14,886 bases of DNA from Yoonia sp. (GTDB lineage: Bacteria > Pseudomonadota > Alphaproteobacteria > Rhodobacterales > Rhodobacteraceae), in contig JAHDGO010000023.1 in NCBI GenBank assembly GCA_020627605.1, positions 1 through 14,886 on the forward strand, read 5' to 3'. Position numbers and translations under genes: made by a program. Positions 1 to 7,175 of the stretch are shown here, piece by piece. The notes beneath the pieces are model-generated. The model saw nothing but the letters and a program-made list of their open reading frames with translations. It was not told where the DNA came from and did no database searches. Each line of letters begins with the position of its first letter. The first letter of the stretch is position 1.

Positions 1-618
1 GTTCGCGGCAAAGCGATCCTGCGCCGCAGGCGGGCCAATCGACAGGACCAGATCAGCGCGCCGCAATCCTGTATCAACAGTCTCACGCAATGGGCCCGCC
101 GGGATGACCCGACCATTGCCGAACCCGCGCAGGGCATCGACGACAACAATCGACAGGTCTTTGGCCACATCGGGGTTCTGGAACCCGTCATCTAGCAGGA
201 TGACATCCGCCCCGGCCTTCTGCGCGGCAGCGACACCGGCGGCGCGATCCTTGGACACCCATGTCGGCGCAAAGGCCGCCAAAAGCAGCGGTTCATCCCC
301 GGTCTGGTCCGCCTGATGGGCACGCTCATCAACACGTGTCGGGCCAGCCAGTGACCCGCCATAGCCGCGCGAGACGACATGCGGCTGGTGTCCCCGTGCA
401 ATCAGCCGTTCAATCAGCGCGATGGTGGTCGGGGTCTTGCCCGTGCCACCGGCGTTGATGTTGCCAACGCAGATCACCGGCACCTCCGCCTTGATCTTGG
501 CGGCTTGCCCTATGCGCCGTGCCGTCGCCGCACCATAGAGTTTCGCCAGCGGGGTCAGCAGGCGGGCAAGCGGTGCTGGCGCGTCCGGCGGGGTGAACCA
601 GAAATCAGGTGCGCGCAT
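1..618 (-). CDS. lpxK: Tetraacyldisaccharide 4'-kinase LpxK (3' end outside window)
   Basis: LpxK phosphorylates the 4' position of the tetraacyldisaccharide precursor using ATP, giving lipid IVA, at the inner face of the cytoplasmic membrane. The first 206 residues are visible; the C-terminus lies beyond base 1. Seen directly: a P-loop, [12 protein letters not shown], at residues 52-63; the motif VSRGYGG at 82-88; and DDGFQN at 143-148, which carries the family's catalytic aspartates. The opening, with Pro-rich residues before [13 protein letters not shown], is the usual membrane-associated N-terminal helix. The ATG at 618 shares one base with the TGA of the upstream glycosyltransferase gene (TGATG), so translation is probably coupled. 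It is the last visible gene of the minus-strand operon. Identity is firm from the motifs; whether the C-terminal half is intact cannot be judged here. Confidence 0.95.
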   Translation of the reverse strand, partial: MRAPDFWFTPPDAPAPLARLLTPLAKLYGAATARRIGQAAKIKAEVPVICVGNINAGGTGKTPTTIALIERLIARGHQPHVVSRGYGGSLAGPTRVDERAHQADQTGDEPLLLAAFAPTWVSKDRAAGVAAAQKAGADVILLDDGFQNPDVAKDLSIVVVDALRGFGNGRVIPAGPLRETVDTGLRRADLVLSIGPPAAQDRFAAN

Positions 619-1814
619 CAGGCGACCAGCTCTTCCAGCCGCAACTGAATGAAGGCGGCAATGCGGTTGGTCACATTGGCCCCGCGCGACGTCACATCCC
701 ACGCCGCATGGGCGAGCGCCGCTGTCTTGTCGGGGGTCAGCAGGCTTTCAACCGCCGGGCCCAGATCATCTGGCGTGCGCAGCAGCCGCGACGCACCGGC
801 CGCATTCAGCCGCGCGGTGTGTTGTTCATAGGGGCCGATATGCGGTCCGTAGATCACGGCAGAGCCGAGCGCGGTCGCCTCGAACGGGTCACGGCAACCG
901 CCGCCCTTCAGCGTTCCCCCCATATAGGTCATCGGAGCAATGCGGTACCAAAGGCCCAGATCATCCTGTGTGTCGACGATATAGACCTGCGTTGTTTCCT
1001 GCGGCAGTGGCTCTTTCGATTTGCGGGCCACCTGAAGGCCCAGTTTCCGAAAGCGTTCCGCGATTGTGTACCCGATGACCGGGTTCTGCGGCACAACCAC
1101 CAGCAACAGGCGGTGGGTGCTGCGGCTTGCGGTGGTATGCGCGACAGACAAGGCCTCACATTCATCAAGGGCGGCAGCGGCGGCCAGCCACAGTGGTCTG
1201 GTCCCGATGGCGCTGGCAATCGCGCTGCGCGCCTCTTCGTCACAAGGCAGGGTGGGGGCGCAGTCCTCCATCGGGCCGGTGACAAGGACCAGATCCTCCG
1301 GCGCGCCGGCGCGGATCAGACGGCCCGCTGCGTGGTGATCAAGCGCCAGCAAGGCCTCGAACTGCGACAGCAGTGACCGCATCGCGCCGGGCAACCAGGT
1401 GCCGGCAACGTGGTCCAGGCCGGCGCCGGTGGCATCCACCATGATCAGGCTCATCTTGGCGTTGCGCATCTCGCTCAGCAGCACAAGGTCAAGCTCGCCG
1501 CTGACCCAGATACCCATGACAGGGCGCCAATGGCCCAGAAATTGCCGGATCGCGGACTTGCCAACCGGCTCTGGCATGGCGCGACCTGCAAGGTCCGGCT
1601 GCCAGTCGCGTAGCGTGGTGACGAGGTGGATGGGATCGCCGTCCTCTGCCAGTTTTCGCGACAAGGTCTCAATCGCGGTCAATTGGTCAGGGCTGTGACA
1701 GCGCACCCAGATCACATTGCCACTGGGGCGCGGGGGCTGGACGGCAAGTTTCACATCGCGGTCACCGGCACCAAGATTGGCCAGATACGCCGCAAGTAAA
1801 AGTGATCGTGCCAT
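618..1814 (-). CDS. WaaA/KdtA-like glycosyltransferase with divergent active site
   Basis: This 398-residue protein has the architecture of Kdo transferase (WaaA): an N-terminal Glycos_transf_N half and a C-terminal GT-B nucleotide-sugar half, slightly shorter than the usual 420-430 residues. Family landmarks can be aligned: [16 protein letters not shown] (29-44) matches the RPxGxxIWxHAxSVGE segment; [13 protein letters not shown] (101-113) matches the ETELWPN region; [21 protein letters not shown] (296-316) matches the GGSLxxxGGHNPLEPAALG loop; and YGPH follows at 321. Key residues differ: the catalytic Glu of SVGE is Gln44, the first Glu of ETELWP is Ser105, and the STHPGEE and PRHPER motifs are replaced by AALDECE and PQNPVI. 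It lies directly before lpxK, so a role in lipopolysaccharide or a related glycolipid is likely. Whether it still transfers Kdo is doubtful, and a canonical WaaA may exist elsewhere in the genome. The ATG start at 1814 has an AGAAGGGG-type ribosome site about 12 bases upstream. Confidence 0.8.
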   Translation of the reverse strand: MARSLLLAAYLANLGAGDRDVKLAVQPPRPSGNVIWVRCHSPDQLTAIETLSRKLAEDGDPIHLVTTLRDWQPDLAGRAMPEPVGKSAIRQFLGHWRPVMGIWVSGELDLVLLSEMRNAKMSLIMVDATGAGLDHVAGTWLPGAMRSLLSQFEALLALDHHAAGRLIRAGAPEDLVLVTGPMEDCAPTLPCDEEARSAIASAIGTRPLWLAAAAALDECEALSVAHTTASRSTHRLLLVVVPQNPVIGYTIAERFRKLGLQVARKSKEPLPQETTQVYIVDTQDDLGLWYRIAPMTYMGGTLKGGGCRDPFEATALGSAVIYGPHIGPYEQHTARLNAAGASRLLRTPDDLGPAVESLLTPDKTAALAHAAWDVTSRGANVTNRIAAFIQLRLEELVA

Positions 1815-1840
1815 CCTAATACGCCCCTTCTGGCGCGGTC

Positions 1841-2086
1841 CTAGCTATCCAGCTCTTCCGTCGGTGACGCTTCTTTCTCTTCGTCACGCAGGCGGTGGAT
1901 ATGGGCGATGAAATAGCGCATATGCGCGTTGTCGACGGTGCGCTGGGCCGCACTTTTCCACGCATTATAGGCGCTTTCATAGTCGGGAAACATGCCGACG
2001 ATGTCGATGGCATCGACGTCTTTGAAGGCATTGGTGGTGGGGTTGATCAACTCACCCCCGAAGACAAGGTGCAGGCGCTGTACCAT
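1841..2086 (-). CDS. DUF4170 domain protein, 81 aa
   Basis: This small soluble protein is recognised as DUF4170 from its overall pattern: LHLVFGGEL at residues 5-13, the VGMFPDYESAYNAW segment in the middle, then QRTVDNAHMRYFIAHIHRL. The family function is unknown. It has no signal peptide and no membrane segment, and its C-terminus is acidic (RDEEKEASPTEELDS). It sits 36 bases after the CysQ-type gene and 26 bases before the WaaA-like gene on the same strand, so it is probably co-transcribed with envelope genes. The ATG at 2086 is preceded by an AAAGGT-like ribosome site. A link to lipid A or Kdo metabolism is inferred only from position. Confidence 0.85.
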   Translation of the reverse strand: MVQRLHLVFGGELINPTTNAFKDVDAIDIVGMFPDYESAYNAWKSAAQRTVDNAHMRYFIAHIHRLRDEEKEASPTEELDS

Positions 2087-2122
2087 GGAAAAACCTTTGT
2101 GTGTTCTGTGGTTGGGGGCACT

Positions 2123-2914
2123 CTAGGCGCTCGCCGCCCCCGGCTCAAGCCGTGTGATCAGGGCCGCATGCAGGGCAGGGTTGGCCATCAGAACACCGGG
2201 GACCTGCGGATGCGGATTGTTGAAACGCAAGGCACGATCAGCGGGGTCGGTGATCGCCGCGCCTGCCTCGGCGGCGATGATGGCACCGGCGGCGATGTCC
2301 CATTCCCAACTGGGGCGCAGGGTGATCATGCTGTCAAAACGGCCTTGGGCAACAAGACACAGGCGATAGGCCAGCGACGACCGGAACACCCGTTTGACAG
2401 GTGGCACCATGCCGTCCTTCCAGCGTGAAGGATCAAAATTCGGCTTGGCCCCCAGCATCGTGGCCCCGTGCAACCCGGCATCGCTCACAGAAATCGGCTC
2501 GCCGTTCAGCGTCGCGCCCCCGCCCTTTGTTGCGGCAAACATCATGTCACGCATCGGCAGGTAGACCGCGCCTGCAATGGCCTGTCCGTCCTCTACCACG
2601 GCGATGGAGTGTGCCCAGTCCTTGGCCCCTTCGATAAAGGCGCGGGTGCCATCAATCGGGTCAATGACAAACTGCCGCCCTGTTTGCAGACGGTCCGCGC
2701 CATCCTCGGTTTCTTCGGACAGCCAGCCATAGTCAGGACGCGCCAGTCGCAGGTTGGTTTCCAGCATCGCGTTCACGGCCAGATCAGCCTCTGTCACCGG
2801 TCCGGCCCCGTCGGGTTTGTCCGTGACGGCGGGGTCTTTCTGGAAATAGGCCCTGGCGATGGTGCCTGCCTTGTGCGCGGCCTCAACAATGAGGGGCAGG
2901 TCAGTCTCCGGCAA
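2123..2914 (-). CDS. cysQ: Inositol monophosphatase-family phosphatase, CysQ-like (3'(2'),5'-bisphosphate nucleotidase)
   Basis: This is a 263-residue Mg-dependent phosphatase of the IMPase/CysQ fold. CysQ removes the 3'-phosphate of PAP, a by-product of sulfate assimilation and of sulfo- or phosphopantetheinyl transfer. Visible metal-binding motifs are PVTEAD (39-44), LSEETED with the paired Glu at 67-68, DPIDGT (85-90) and WEWDIAAG (203-210, Asp206). Length and the PIDGTRAFIEG pattern fit CysQ better than SuhB, but IMPase subfamilies are hard to separate by eye. The start is a TTG at 2914, overlapping the end of the TldE-like gene by 14 bases. It has a GAAGGG ribosome site seven bases upstream, and the next in-frame ATG would remove the conserved VTEAD segment. 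It belongs to the same operon as DUF4170, the WaaA-like gene and lpxK. Confidence 0.82.
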   Translation of the reverse strand: MPETDLPLIVEAAHKAGTIARAYFQKDPAVTDKPDGAGPVTEADLAVNAMLETNLRLARPDYGWLSEETEDGADRLQTGRQFVIDPIDGTRAFIEGAKDWAHSIAVVEDGQAIAGAVYLPMRDMMFAATKGGGATLNGEPISVSDAGLHGATMLGAKPNFDPSRWKDGMVPPVKRVFRSSLAYRLCLVAQGRFDSMITLRPSWEWDIAAGAIIAAEAGAAITDPADRALRFNNPHPQVPGVLMANPALHAALITRLEPGAASA

Positions 2915-4010
2915 GGGTCAGCCCTTCAACCAGCAACGAAGGTACCATGCGCGACAGATAGGGCCGCGCGTCATTGGCGGGTCTGATGGTTTTCAGCATG
3001 TCCCGCAGATTGCCCGCGACGGTGCATTCATTCGCGGGGTAGGTCACCTCGCCGTTTTCCACCCAGAAGCCTGACGCCCCACGCGAATAATCCCCCGTAT
3101 TGGGGTTGATGGTCGATCCGATCATCGAGGTGATCAGCAGACCCGTTCCCATCTCTGCTATCAGGTCGGCGCGGCTTTGGTCGCTTTGGGTCAGTGCGAT
3201 ATTGGTCGGGCTGGGCGAGGGTGGTGCACTTGTGCCGCGTGACGCATTGGCCGTACTTGGCAGGCCCAGTTTGCTGCCGGTTGCCAGATCAAGTGTCCAG
3301 CCAGTCAGCACGCCCTTGTCGACAATGGCCCGTTTCGCTGTTGGCAGCCCTTCTGCGTCAAACAGACGAGAGCCTGCAACGCGCCTGCGATGCGGGTCTT
3401 CGATGATGGACAGGCTGTCCGGCAGAACGGCCTCACCCACCGCGTCGCGCAGCCAGCTGGACCCACGGGCAATCATGGAGCCGTTCACCGCCTGCAACAG
3501 ATGCCCGATCAGGGCGCTGGCGATGCGTTCGTCAAAAATGACAGGAAATGCGCCTGTCTTGGGCTTTCTGGCACCCACCCGTTCTACGGCGCGGGCGGCG
3601 GCCTCTGCCCGTGCGGCATCATCCTGCAGGGCGGCCGGATCAGGCTCCGGTGATGGATCGTAGAGTTCCAGCGCCTCGGTCGCGGTATCCGTTGCAAGCT
3701 GCGCCGGATCAGCAAGTCCCGCATGCGGGTCTTCTGGCGCTTCCCTGGCCATGGCGACCGCGCGCTCCGCCATCTGGCTCAGCGTTTCCGGCTTGGTGTC
3801 AGAGGCGGACACACAGGCCTGCCGCTGGCCCACCAGCACGCGCAGGCCAACCTCGATCCCTTCGGACCGTTCTGCCTGTTCCAGTGCCCCTGCGCGCACT
3901 GTGATGGACAGCGATGTGCCGTCAACCGCGATGGCATCGGCGGCATCGGCACCGGCACGGCGGGCTGCCTGCAACAGCTGGTCTGACAGATCGGACAGGG
4001 ATTGGGTCAT
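2901..4010 (-). CDS. pmbA: TldD/PmbA (TldE)-family protein with internal deletion
   Basis: PmbA/TldE is the non-metal-binding partner of the TldD protease. The TldD/TldE pair matures microcin B17 and CcdA in E. coli. Here the protein has 369 residues against about 450 for the family. The N-terminal part (QAARRAGADAADAIAV, residues 14-29; ERSEGIEVGLRVLVG, 48-61) and the C-terminal part are both well conserved. The latter includes GARKPKTGAFPVIFDER (146-162), PSPSPTN (264-270), NPNTGDYSRGASGFWVENG (302-320) and TVAGNLRDM (330-338). Between residues about 133 and 143 the chain jumps straight from the DAARAEAAARA helix to VERVGARKPKTGA, so some 80 residues normally found there are missing in frame. 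No HExxH is present, as expected for TldE. The reading frame extends 36 codons further upstream, but the ATG at 4010 has AAGGA seven bases away and begins with the typical MTQSLSDLSDQLL. First gene of its operon. Confidence 0.85.
   Translation of the reverse strand: MTQSLSDLSDQLLQAARRAGADAADAIAVDGTSLSITVRAGALEQAERSEGIEVGLRVLVGQRQACVSASDTKPETLSQMAERAVAMAREAPEDPHAGLADPAQLATDTATEALELYDPSPEPDPAALQDDAARAEAAARAVERVGARKPKTGAFPVIFDERIASALIGHLLQAVNGSMIARGSSWLRDAVGEAVLPDSLSIIEDPHRRRVAGSRLFDAEGLPTAKRAIVDKGVLTGWTLDLATGSKLGLPSTANASRGTSAPPSPSPTNIALTQSDQSRADLIAEMGTGLLITSMIGSTINPNTGDYSRGASGFWVENGEVTYPANECTVAGNLRDMLKTIRPANDARPYLSRMVPSLLVEGLTLAGD
2922..2927 (-). promoter_or_regulatory. Ribosome binding site supporting the TTG start of cysQ
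   Basis: Read on the minus strand, GAAGGG lies seven bases before the TTG at 2914, inside the 3' end of the upstream TldE-like gene. It supports the TTG start and suggests translational coupling. Confidence 0.5.
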
Positions 4011-4017
4011 GCTGCAT

Positions 4018-4022
4018 CCTTT
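4018..4022 (-). promoter_or_regulatory. Ribosome binding site deciding the pmbA start
   Basis: On the minus strand AAGGA lies seven bases before the ATG at 4010. This picks the internal methionine over the longer open frame starting at 4118, which would run back through the terminator hairpin. Confidence 0.6.
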
Positions 4023-4080
4023 GCTTTGCCCAGAGGTAGTCCGCGGGGGCGGGCGTCGCAAGGCCAAGCACCGCGCAAAC

Positions 4081-4112
4081 AAAAAAGGGTGCGGCCCGCA
4101 TGCGCCGCACCC
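4081..4112 (-). terminator. Intrinsic terminator of the DUF2125 gene
   Basis: A perfect nine-base-pair GC-rich stem (GGGTGCGGC paired with GCCGCACCC, at 4087-4095 and 4104-4112) encloses an eight-base loop. Read on the minus strand it is followed by TTTTTT (4086-4081), then GTTTG. It begins 20 bases after the stop codon of the DUF2125 gene and separates that gene from the pmbA operon, which must therefore have its own promoter within about 4011-4080. No convincing -35/-10 pair was found there. Confidence 0.85.
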
Positions 4113-4132
4113 TTGCATGGTCTCGTATCAGA

Positions 4133-5635
4133 TCAACGGACGCGGTTGCCGTTGACCTTGACCTCGCCGTTGGGGCTGACCTCCAGCGTGGTTTCCATCT
4201 GGTCGTCGCCGGTGTTGCGCATGAACATGCCCATCATCATGCGCGGACCCATGACCTGATCCTGCGGGACCAGACCCGCCGCCACCAGATCATCCAGCAG
4301 GGCGTTCAGGCCAGTGATCTCGATCTTCGCTTCGCCATCAGGCGCAGGCATCGGGGCAAAGGTGGTCATGTCGGAGTTGTCGAAGGTGAAATCACCCTCA
4401 CCGACAATCTGCGCACCGGCGACGGCGATGTTCAGCGTCTCGATCGTGGCTGATTCCAGCTCATATGGCATCTCGGCATTGGCCATCATCGCCTCTGGAT
4501 CAGGGTCGAACATGTCGATCAGTGCCTTCGCCTTGCCTGCAATGGCCAGCTGTATCGTTGCGGGTTCGCGCGACAGCACGGCGCTTGGATCGAACAGCCC
4601 CCAAAGGTTGTCGCTAATCGCCAGATCAACCAGATCAAGGCTGAAGCCGAAGTCCGTCGCCTCGTCACTTTGGCCGGTGGGCATTGTCAGGCCGACGCCA
4701 TATTGCGCCAGACTGATGTCAATCGGCAGCGGAAAGTCAGGGATCTGCATGTTGATCGCCAGATCCGCGACGCCTGCGTCATAGGCCAGGATCTGGTTGT
4801 TCATCTCGACGGTAAATGTGGCCTCGCCATTTGTGCCGGATGCGGCGATCTGGTCACCCTCGGCGTTCATGTCGACCACGAAATCAGCGCTTTCGATGAC
4901 ATAACCGCCGGTCACGCCAAAGCCGTTCTTGAACAGATCATCGGGGTTCTCGAAATCAGCCTCAAGCGGCATGACGACGACCCCGTCGGCTGCCATGTTG
5001 TTATACTTCGCGGCTGCCGTCACATATTCGCCGTTGCCACCGGGGATCTGAATATCGACCAGCAGATCAAGCAGGCCGACAGTGAAATCATAGGTGGTTT
5101 CGCGCATGTCACCCAGCGCGGTCTGATAGCTGCCAGAGATATCATTGGCAGAGAGCGACGCATCGCCGGTAAAGGTCACGTCGCCATCAACCACGTCCAC
5201 GAGGGCAATCTTGTACTGGTCCGCGGTCAGGGCAAAATCCATCGCGTCGGGATCACCACTGACGATCATTTCCAGATCGCTTTGCGTCACTTCGATATTG
5301 ACGATCACGCCATCTGCACCGGTGATGGTGATCGGATAGCTGTCGACCATGGTTACGCGCACAGTGCCATCTGACTGTTCGTTGAACATCAGATCGCCCA
5401 GTGCAGTATCAACCGTGACCTCGTCGTCAGAGAAACGCACATTGACGTCGCGCACGGTCACGGTGCCGCTGGATGTCTCTTCTGCGCCGATGGACAACCC
5501 GTCCTCGCCATAGAGCATCATCTGCGACTTCCAGTCGTCCCAGACCTGCTGTGCGGTCACGTCGGCGTGGGCCATACCACCGGCCAGCAATGCCGCAAGG
5601 CACACCGCACTGCGCGTTGTTGTTTGATACGTCAT
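4133..5635 (-). CDS. Exported DUF2125 family protein, 500 aa
   Basis: The protein is recognised as DUF2125, a family of unknown function common in Rhodobacterales. Residues 1-24 form a signal peptide ending in MAHA, followed by DVTAQQVWDDWKSQM. The mature part is long, strongly acidic, apparently cysteine-free and rich in alternating hydrophobic/polar stretches, as in beta-rich AsmA-like periplasmic proteins. A family-type segment, DNLWGLFDPSAVLSREPATI, lies in the second half, and the C-terminus (LEVSPNGEVKVNGNRVR) resembles the closing strand of such domains. A methionine-rich patch, GPRMMMGMFM, precedes it. The frame is open to 5878, but the ATG at 5635 has AAAGGGA five bases upstream and gives a proper signal peptide. 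It forms a monocistronic unit with its own terminator and is divergent from the SDR gene. Periplasmic or membrane-associated location is inferred from the signal peptide. Confidence 0.85.
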   Translation of the reverse strand: MTYQTTTRSAVCLAALLAGGMAHADVTAQQVWDDWKSQMMLYGEDGLSIGAEETSSGTVTVRDVNVRFSDDEVTVDTALGDLMFNEQSDGTVRVTMVDSYPITITGADGVIVNIEVTQSDLEMIVSGDPDAMDFALTADQYKIALVDVVDGDVTFTGDASLSANDISGSYQTALGDMRETTYDFTVGLLDLLVDIQIPGGNGEYVTAAAKYNNMAADGVVVMPLEADFENPDDLFKNGFGVTGGYVIESADFVVDMNAEGDQIAASGTNGEATFTVEMNNQILAYDAGVADLAINMQIPDFPLPIDISLAQYGVGLTMPTGQSDEATDFGFSLDLVDLAISDNLWGLFDPSAVLSREPATIQLAIAGKAKALIDMFDPDPEAMMANAEMPYELESATIETLNIAVAGAQIVGEGDFTFDNSDMTTFAPMPAPDGEAKIEITGLNALLDDLVAAGLVPQDQVMGPRMMMGMFMRNTGDDQMETTLEVSPNGEVKVNGNRVR

Positions 5636-5762
5636 CAAAATCCCTTTCGTCAGAGTTCTTTGATCGCGCAGCGAGGGTTTTACCATCCGGTCGCGGGGCG
5701 ATACTATCTTGGCATTACGTAGCGATCCCAAACCATGATCAAAAGGGAATGAGGCGAAAAAG
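5636..5762. promoter_or_regulatory. Divergent intergenic region, probable promoters in both directions
   Basis: These 127 bases separate the divergent DUF2125 and SDR genes and must hold promoters for both. On the plus strand the best candidate is TTGGCA (5709-5714) with CATGAT 19 bases further (5734-5739). On the minus strand TAGTAT (5706-5701) could be a -10, with a weak TTGGGA 19 bases upstream. The inverted pair TTTGATC (5659-5665) and GATCAAA (5737-5743) flanks these elements. All are weak matches by eye and overlap one another. Confidence 0.35.
5641..5647 (-). promoter_or_regulatory. Ribosome binding site deciding the DUF2125 start
   Basis: Read on the minus strand, AAAGGGA lies five bases before the ATG at 5635. 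It favours this start over an 81-codon longer open frame running antisense through the start of the SDR gene. Confidence 0.65.
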
Positions 5763-6512
5763 ATGCAGTTCGATGGAAAAACAGTGATGATTACCGGTGC
5801 CAGCAAGGGGATTGGTGCCGCTGCCGCGCGGGCTTTCGCCGATGCCGGGGCCAATGTGGCCCTGCTGGCGCGCAGCACCGATGCGATTGCCGAAATCGCC
5901 GGAGAGATCGGGGAAAAGGCAATTGCGATCCCTTGCGACGTTGCGCGCTATGGCGATGTCGCTGGCGCTGTGGCTGCCACGGCAAAGGCCTTTGGCGGTG
6001 TCGATGTGCTGATCAACAACGCAGGTGTGGTAGACCCCATCGGCCATCTTCAGGACACCGATCCAGAGGTCTGGGCGCGCACCATCGATATCAACCTCAA
6101 AGGTGTGATGTACGGGCTGCATGCGGTCATGCCGGGCATGATCGCGCAGGGGCATGGCACGATCATCAATATCTCGTCAGGGGCTGCCCATGGTCCGGTT
6201 GAAGGCTGGACCGCCTACTGCAGTTCCAAGGCCGGGGTCTATATGCTGACCCGCGCCGCCGACAAAGAGGCGCGGGGCAAGGGTTTGCGCATCATGGGCC
6301 TGTCGCCCGGCACAGTCGCCACCGACATGCAGCGCGAGATCAAGGCGTCGGGCATCAACCCGGTCAGCCAGCTGGACTGGTCGGCGCATATCCCGCCGGA
6401 ATGGCCCGCCCGCGCCCTGATGTGGATGTGCACGTCAGAGGCGGATGCGTTCATGGGCGATGACGTCAGCCTGCGCGACGAGGACATCCGCAAGAAGGTC
6501 GGGCTGATTTGA
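5763..6512 (+). CDS. Short-chain dehydrogenase/reductase (SDR), classical type
   Basis: This is a 249-residue NAD(P)(H)-dependent oxidoreductase of the classical SDR type. The Rossmann motif TGASKGIG is at residues 11-18, NNAG at 85-88, Asn111 in the NLKG segment, the catalytic serine at 139 (NISSG), and the YxxxK pair at Tyr152/Lys156 (YCSSK), so the active site is complete. LSPGTVATDM (180-189) is the usual loop after the active site. The substrate cannot be read from sequence; the overlap with a crotonase-fold gene hints at acyl-CoA or related metabolism, which is inference. The ATG at 5763 has a GAGGCG-like ribosome site about seven bases upstream. Its stop overlaps the TTG start of the next gene (TTGA), suggesting coupled translation. 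Confidence 0.9.
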   Translation: MQFDGKTVMITGASKGIGAAAARAFADAGANVALLARSTDAIAEIAGEIGEKAIAIPCDVARYGDVAGAVAATAKAFGGVDVLINNAGVVDPIGHLQDTDPEVWARTIDINLKGVMYGLHAVMPGMIAQGHGTIINISSGAAHGPVEGWTAYCSSKAGVYMLTRAADKEARGKGLRIMGLSPGTVATDMQREIKASGINPVSQLDWSAHIPPEWPARALMWMCTSEADAFMGDDVSLRDEDIRKKVGLI

Positions 6513-7117
6513 TCCGCTGCGACCGCGACGGCGACCTCTGGACGGTGACCATTGACCGGCCTGACAAGGCCGGGGCGCTGACCCGCGACATGCTGACAGA
6601 GCTGGCGGAAATCGCCGAAAACGCGCAGGCAGCCAAGGTTTTGGTCCTCACCGACACCGGCAAGGTGTTCAGCGCCGGGGCCGATCTTGATGCCGCCAAG
6701 GCGGGCCTCGCCACCGATCCGGTGTGGGAACGGCTGTCTGGTGCCATCGCAGACCTGCCGTGCCTGACGATCGCCGCGCTCAACGGGACGGTGGCGGGTG
6801 GCGCCTTTGGCATGGTGCTGGCCTGTGATCTGCGAATTGCCGTGCCAAATGCGAAGTTCTTTTACCCGGTGATGAAGCTGGGGTTCCTGCCGCAGCCCTC
6901 TGACCCGCCGCGACTGGCCCGGCTGGTCGGACCTGCGCGGGCCAAGATGATTTTGATGGCGGGGCAGAAGATCACAACGGAGGAAGCGCTGAACTGGGGG
7001 CTGATCGACCGGATCGTTGCACCAGAGGATTTGTTGGGCAATGCAGCAGCGCTGGCCGCAGATGCCCTGTCCGCCGCGCCAGACCACATTGCCGCGATCA
7101 AGCGCCTGACAGGTTAG
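6509..7117 (+). CDS. Short crotonase-fold (enoyl-CoA hydratase/isomerase family) protein lacking the hydratase glutamates
   Basis: At 202 residues this is shorter than the usual 255-270 of the crotonase superfamily; the core fold is present but the C-terminal trimerisation helices are reduced. CoA-binding and oxyanion-hole segments are visible: FSAGADL (54-60) and NGTVAGGAFGMVLACDLRIA (92-111). The two acid residues of enoyl-CoA hydratase (rat Glu144 and Glu164) align with Gly101 and Val121 (FFYPVMKLGFLP), so ordinary hydration of enoyl-CoA is unlikely. Isomerase, hydrolase or decarboxylase activity, or a binding role, remain possible. The start is a TTG at 6509 overlapping the SDR stop by four bases. 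No alternative start upstream is possible without entering the SDR gene, and the next methionine (residue 28) would delete the first strand. Confidence 0.8.
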   Translation: MIRCDRDGDLWTVTIDRPDKAGALTRDMLTELAEIAENAQAAKVLVLTDTGKVFSAGADLDAAKAGLATDPVWERLSGAIADLPCLTIAALNGTVAGGAFGMVLACDLRIAVPNAKFFYPVMKLGFLPQPSDPPRLARLVGPARAKMILMAGQKITTEEALNWGLIDRIVAPEDLLGNAAALAADALSAAPDHIAAIKRLTG

Positions 7118-7175
7118 GCTTGTTTCCCGCCGCCCTGCACGGCAGAACAATCCGGCAGGCAATGAAAGGGCAACC

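Noticed and set aside
609..1376. Long plus-strand open frame (255 codons) opposite the WaaA-like gene
   Set aside because: Antisense shadow of a GC-rich gene; Arg/Gln-rich, no recognisable domain, no ribosome site.
3500..3700. Frameshift as the cause of the short TldE-like protein
   Set aside because: The frame is continuous and conserved on both sides, and no remnant of the missing segment is seen in other frames, so an in-frame deletion explains it better.
4011..4118. N-terminal extension of the TldE-like protein
   Set aside because: The extension runs back through the terminator of the neighbouring gene, lacks family similarity and has a weaker ribosome site than the ATG at 4010.
5636..5878. 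81-codon N-terminal extension of the DUF2125 protein
   Set aside because: It would run through the divergent promoter region and into the SDR gene, and would bury the signal peptide inside the protein.
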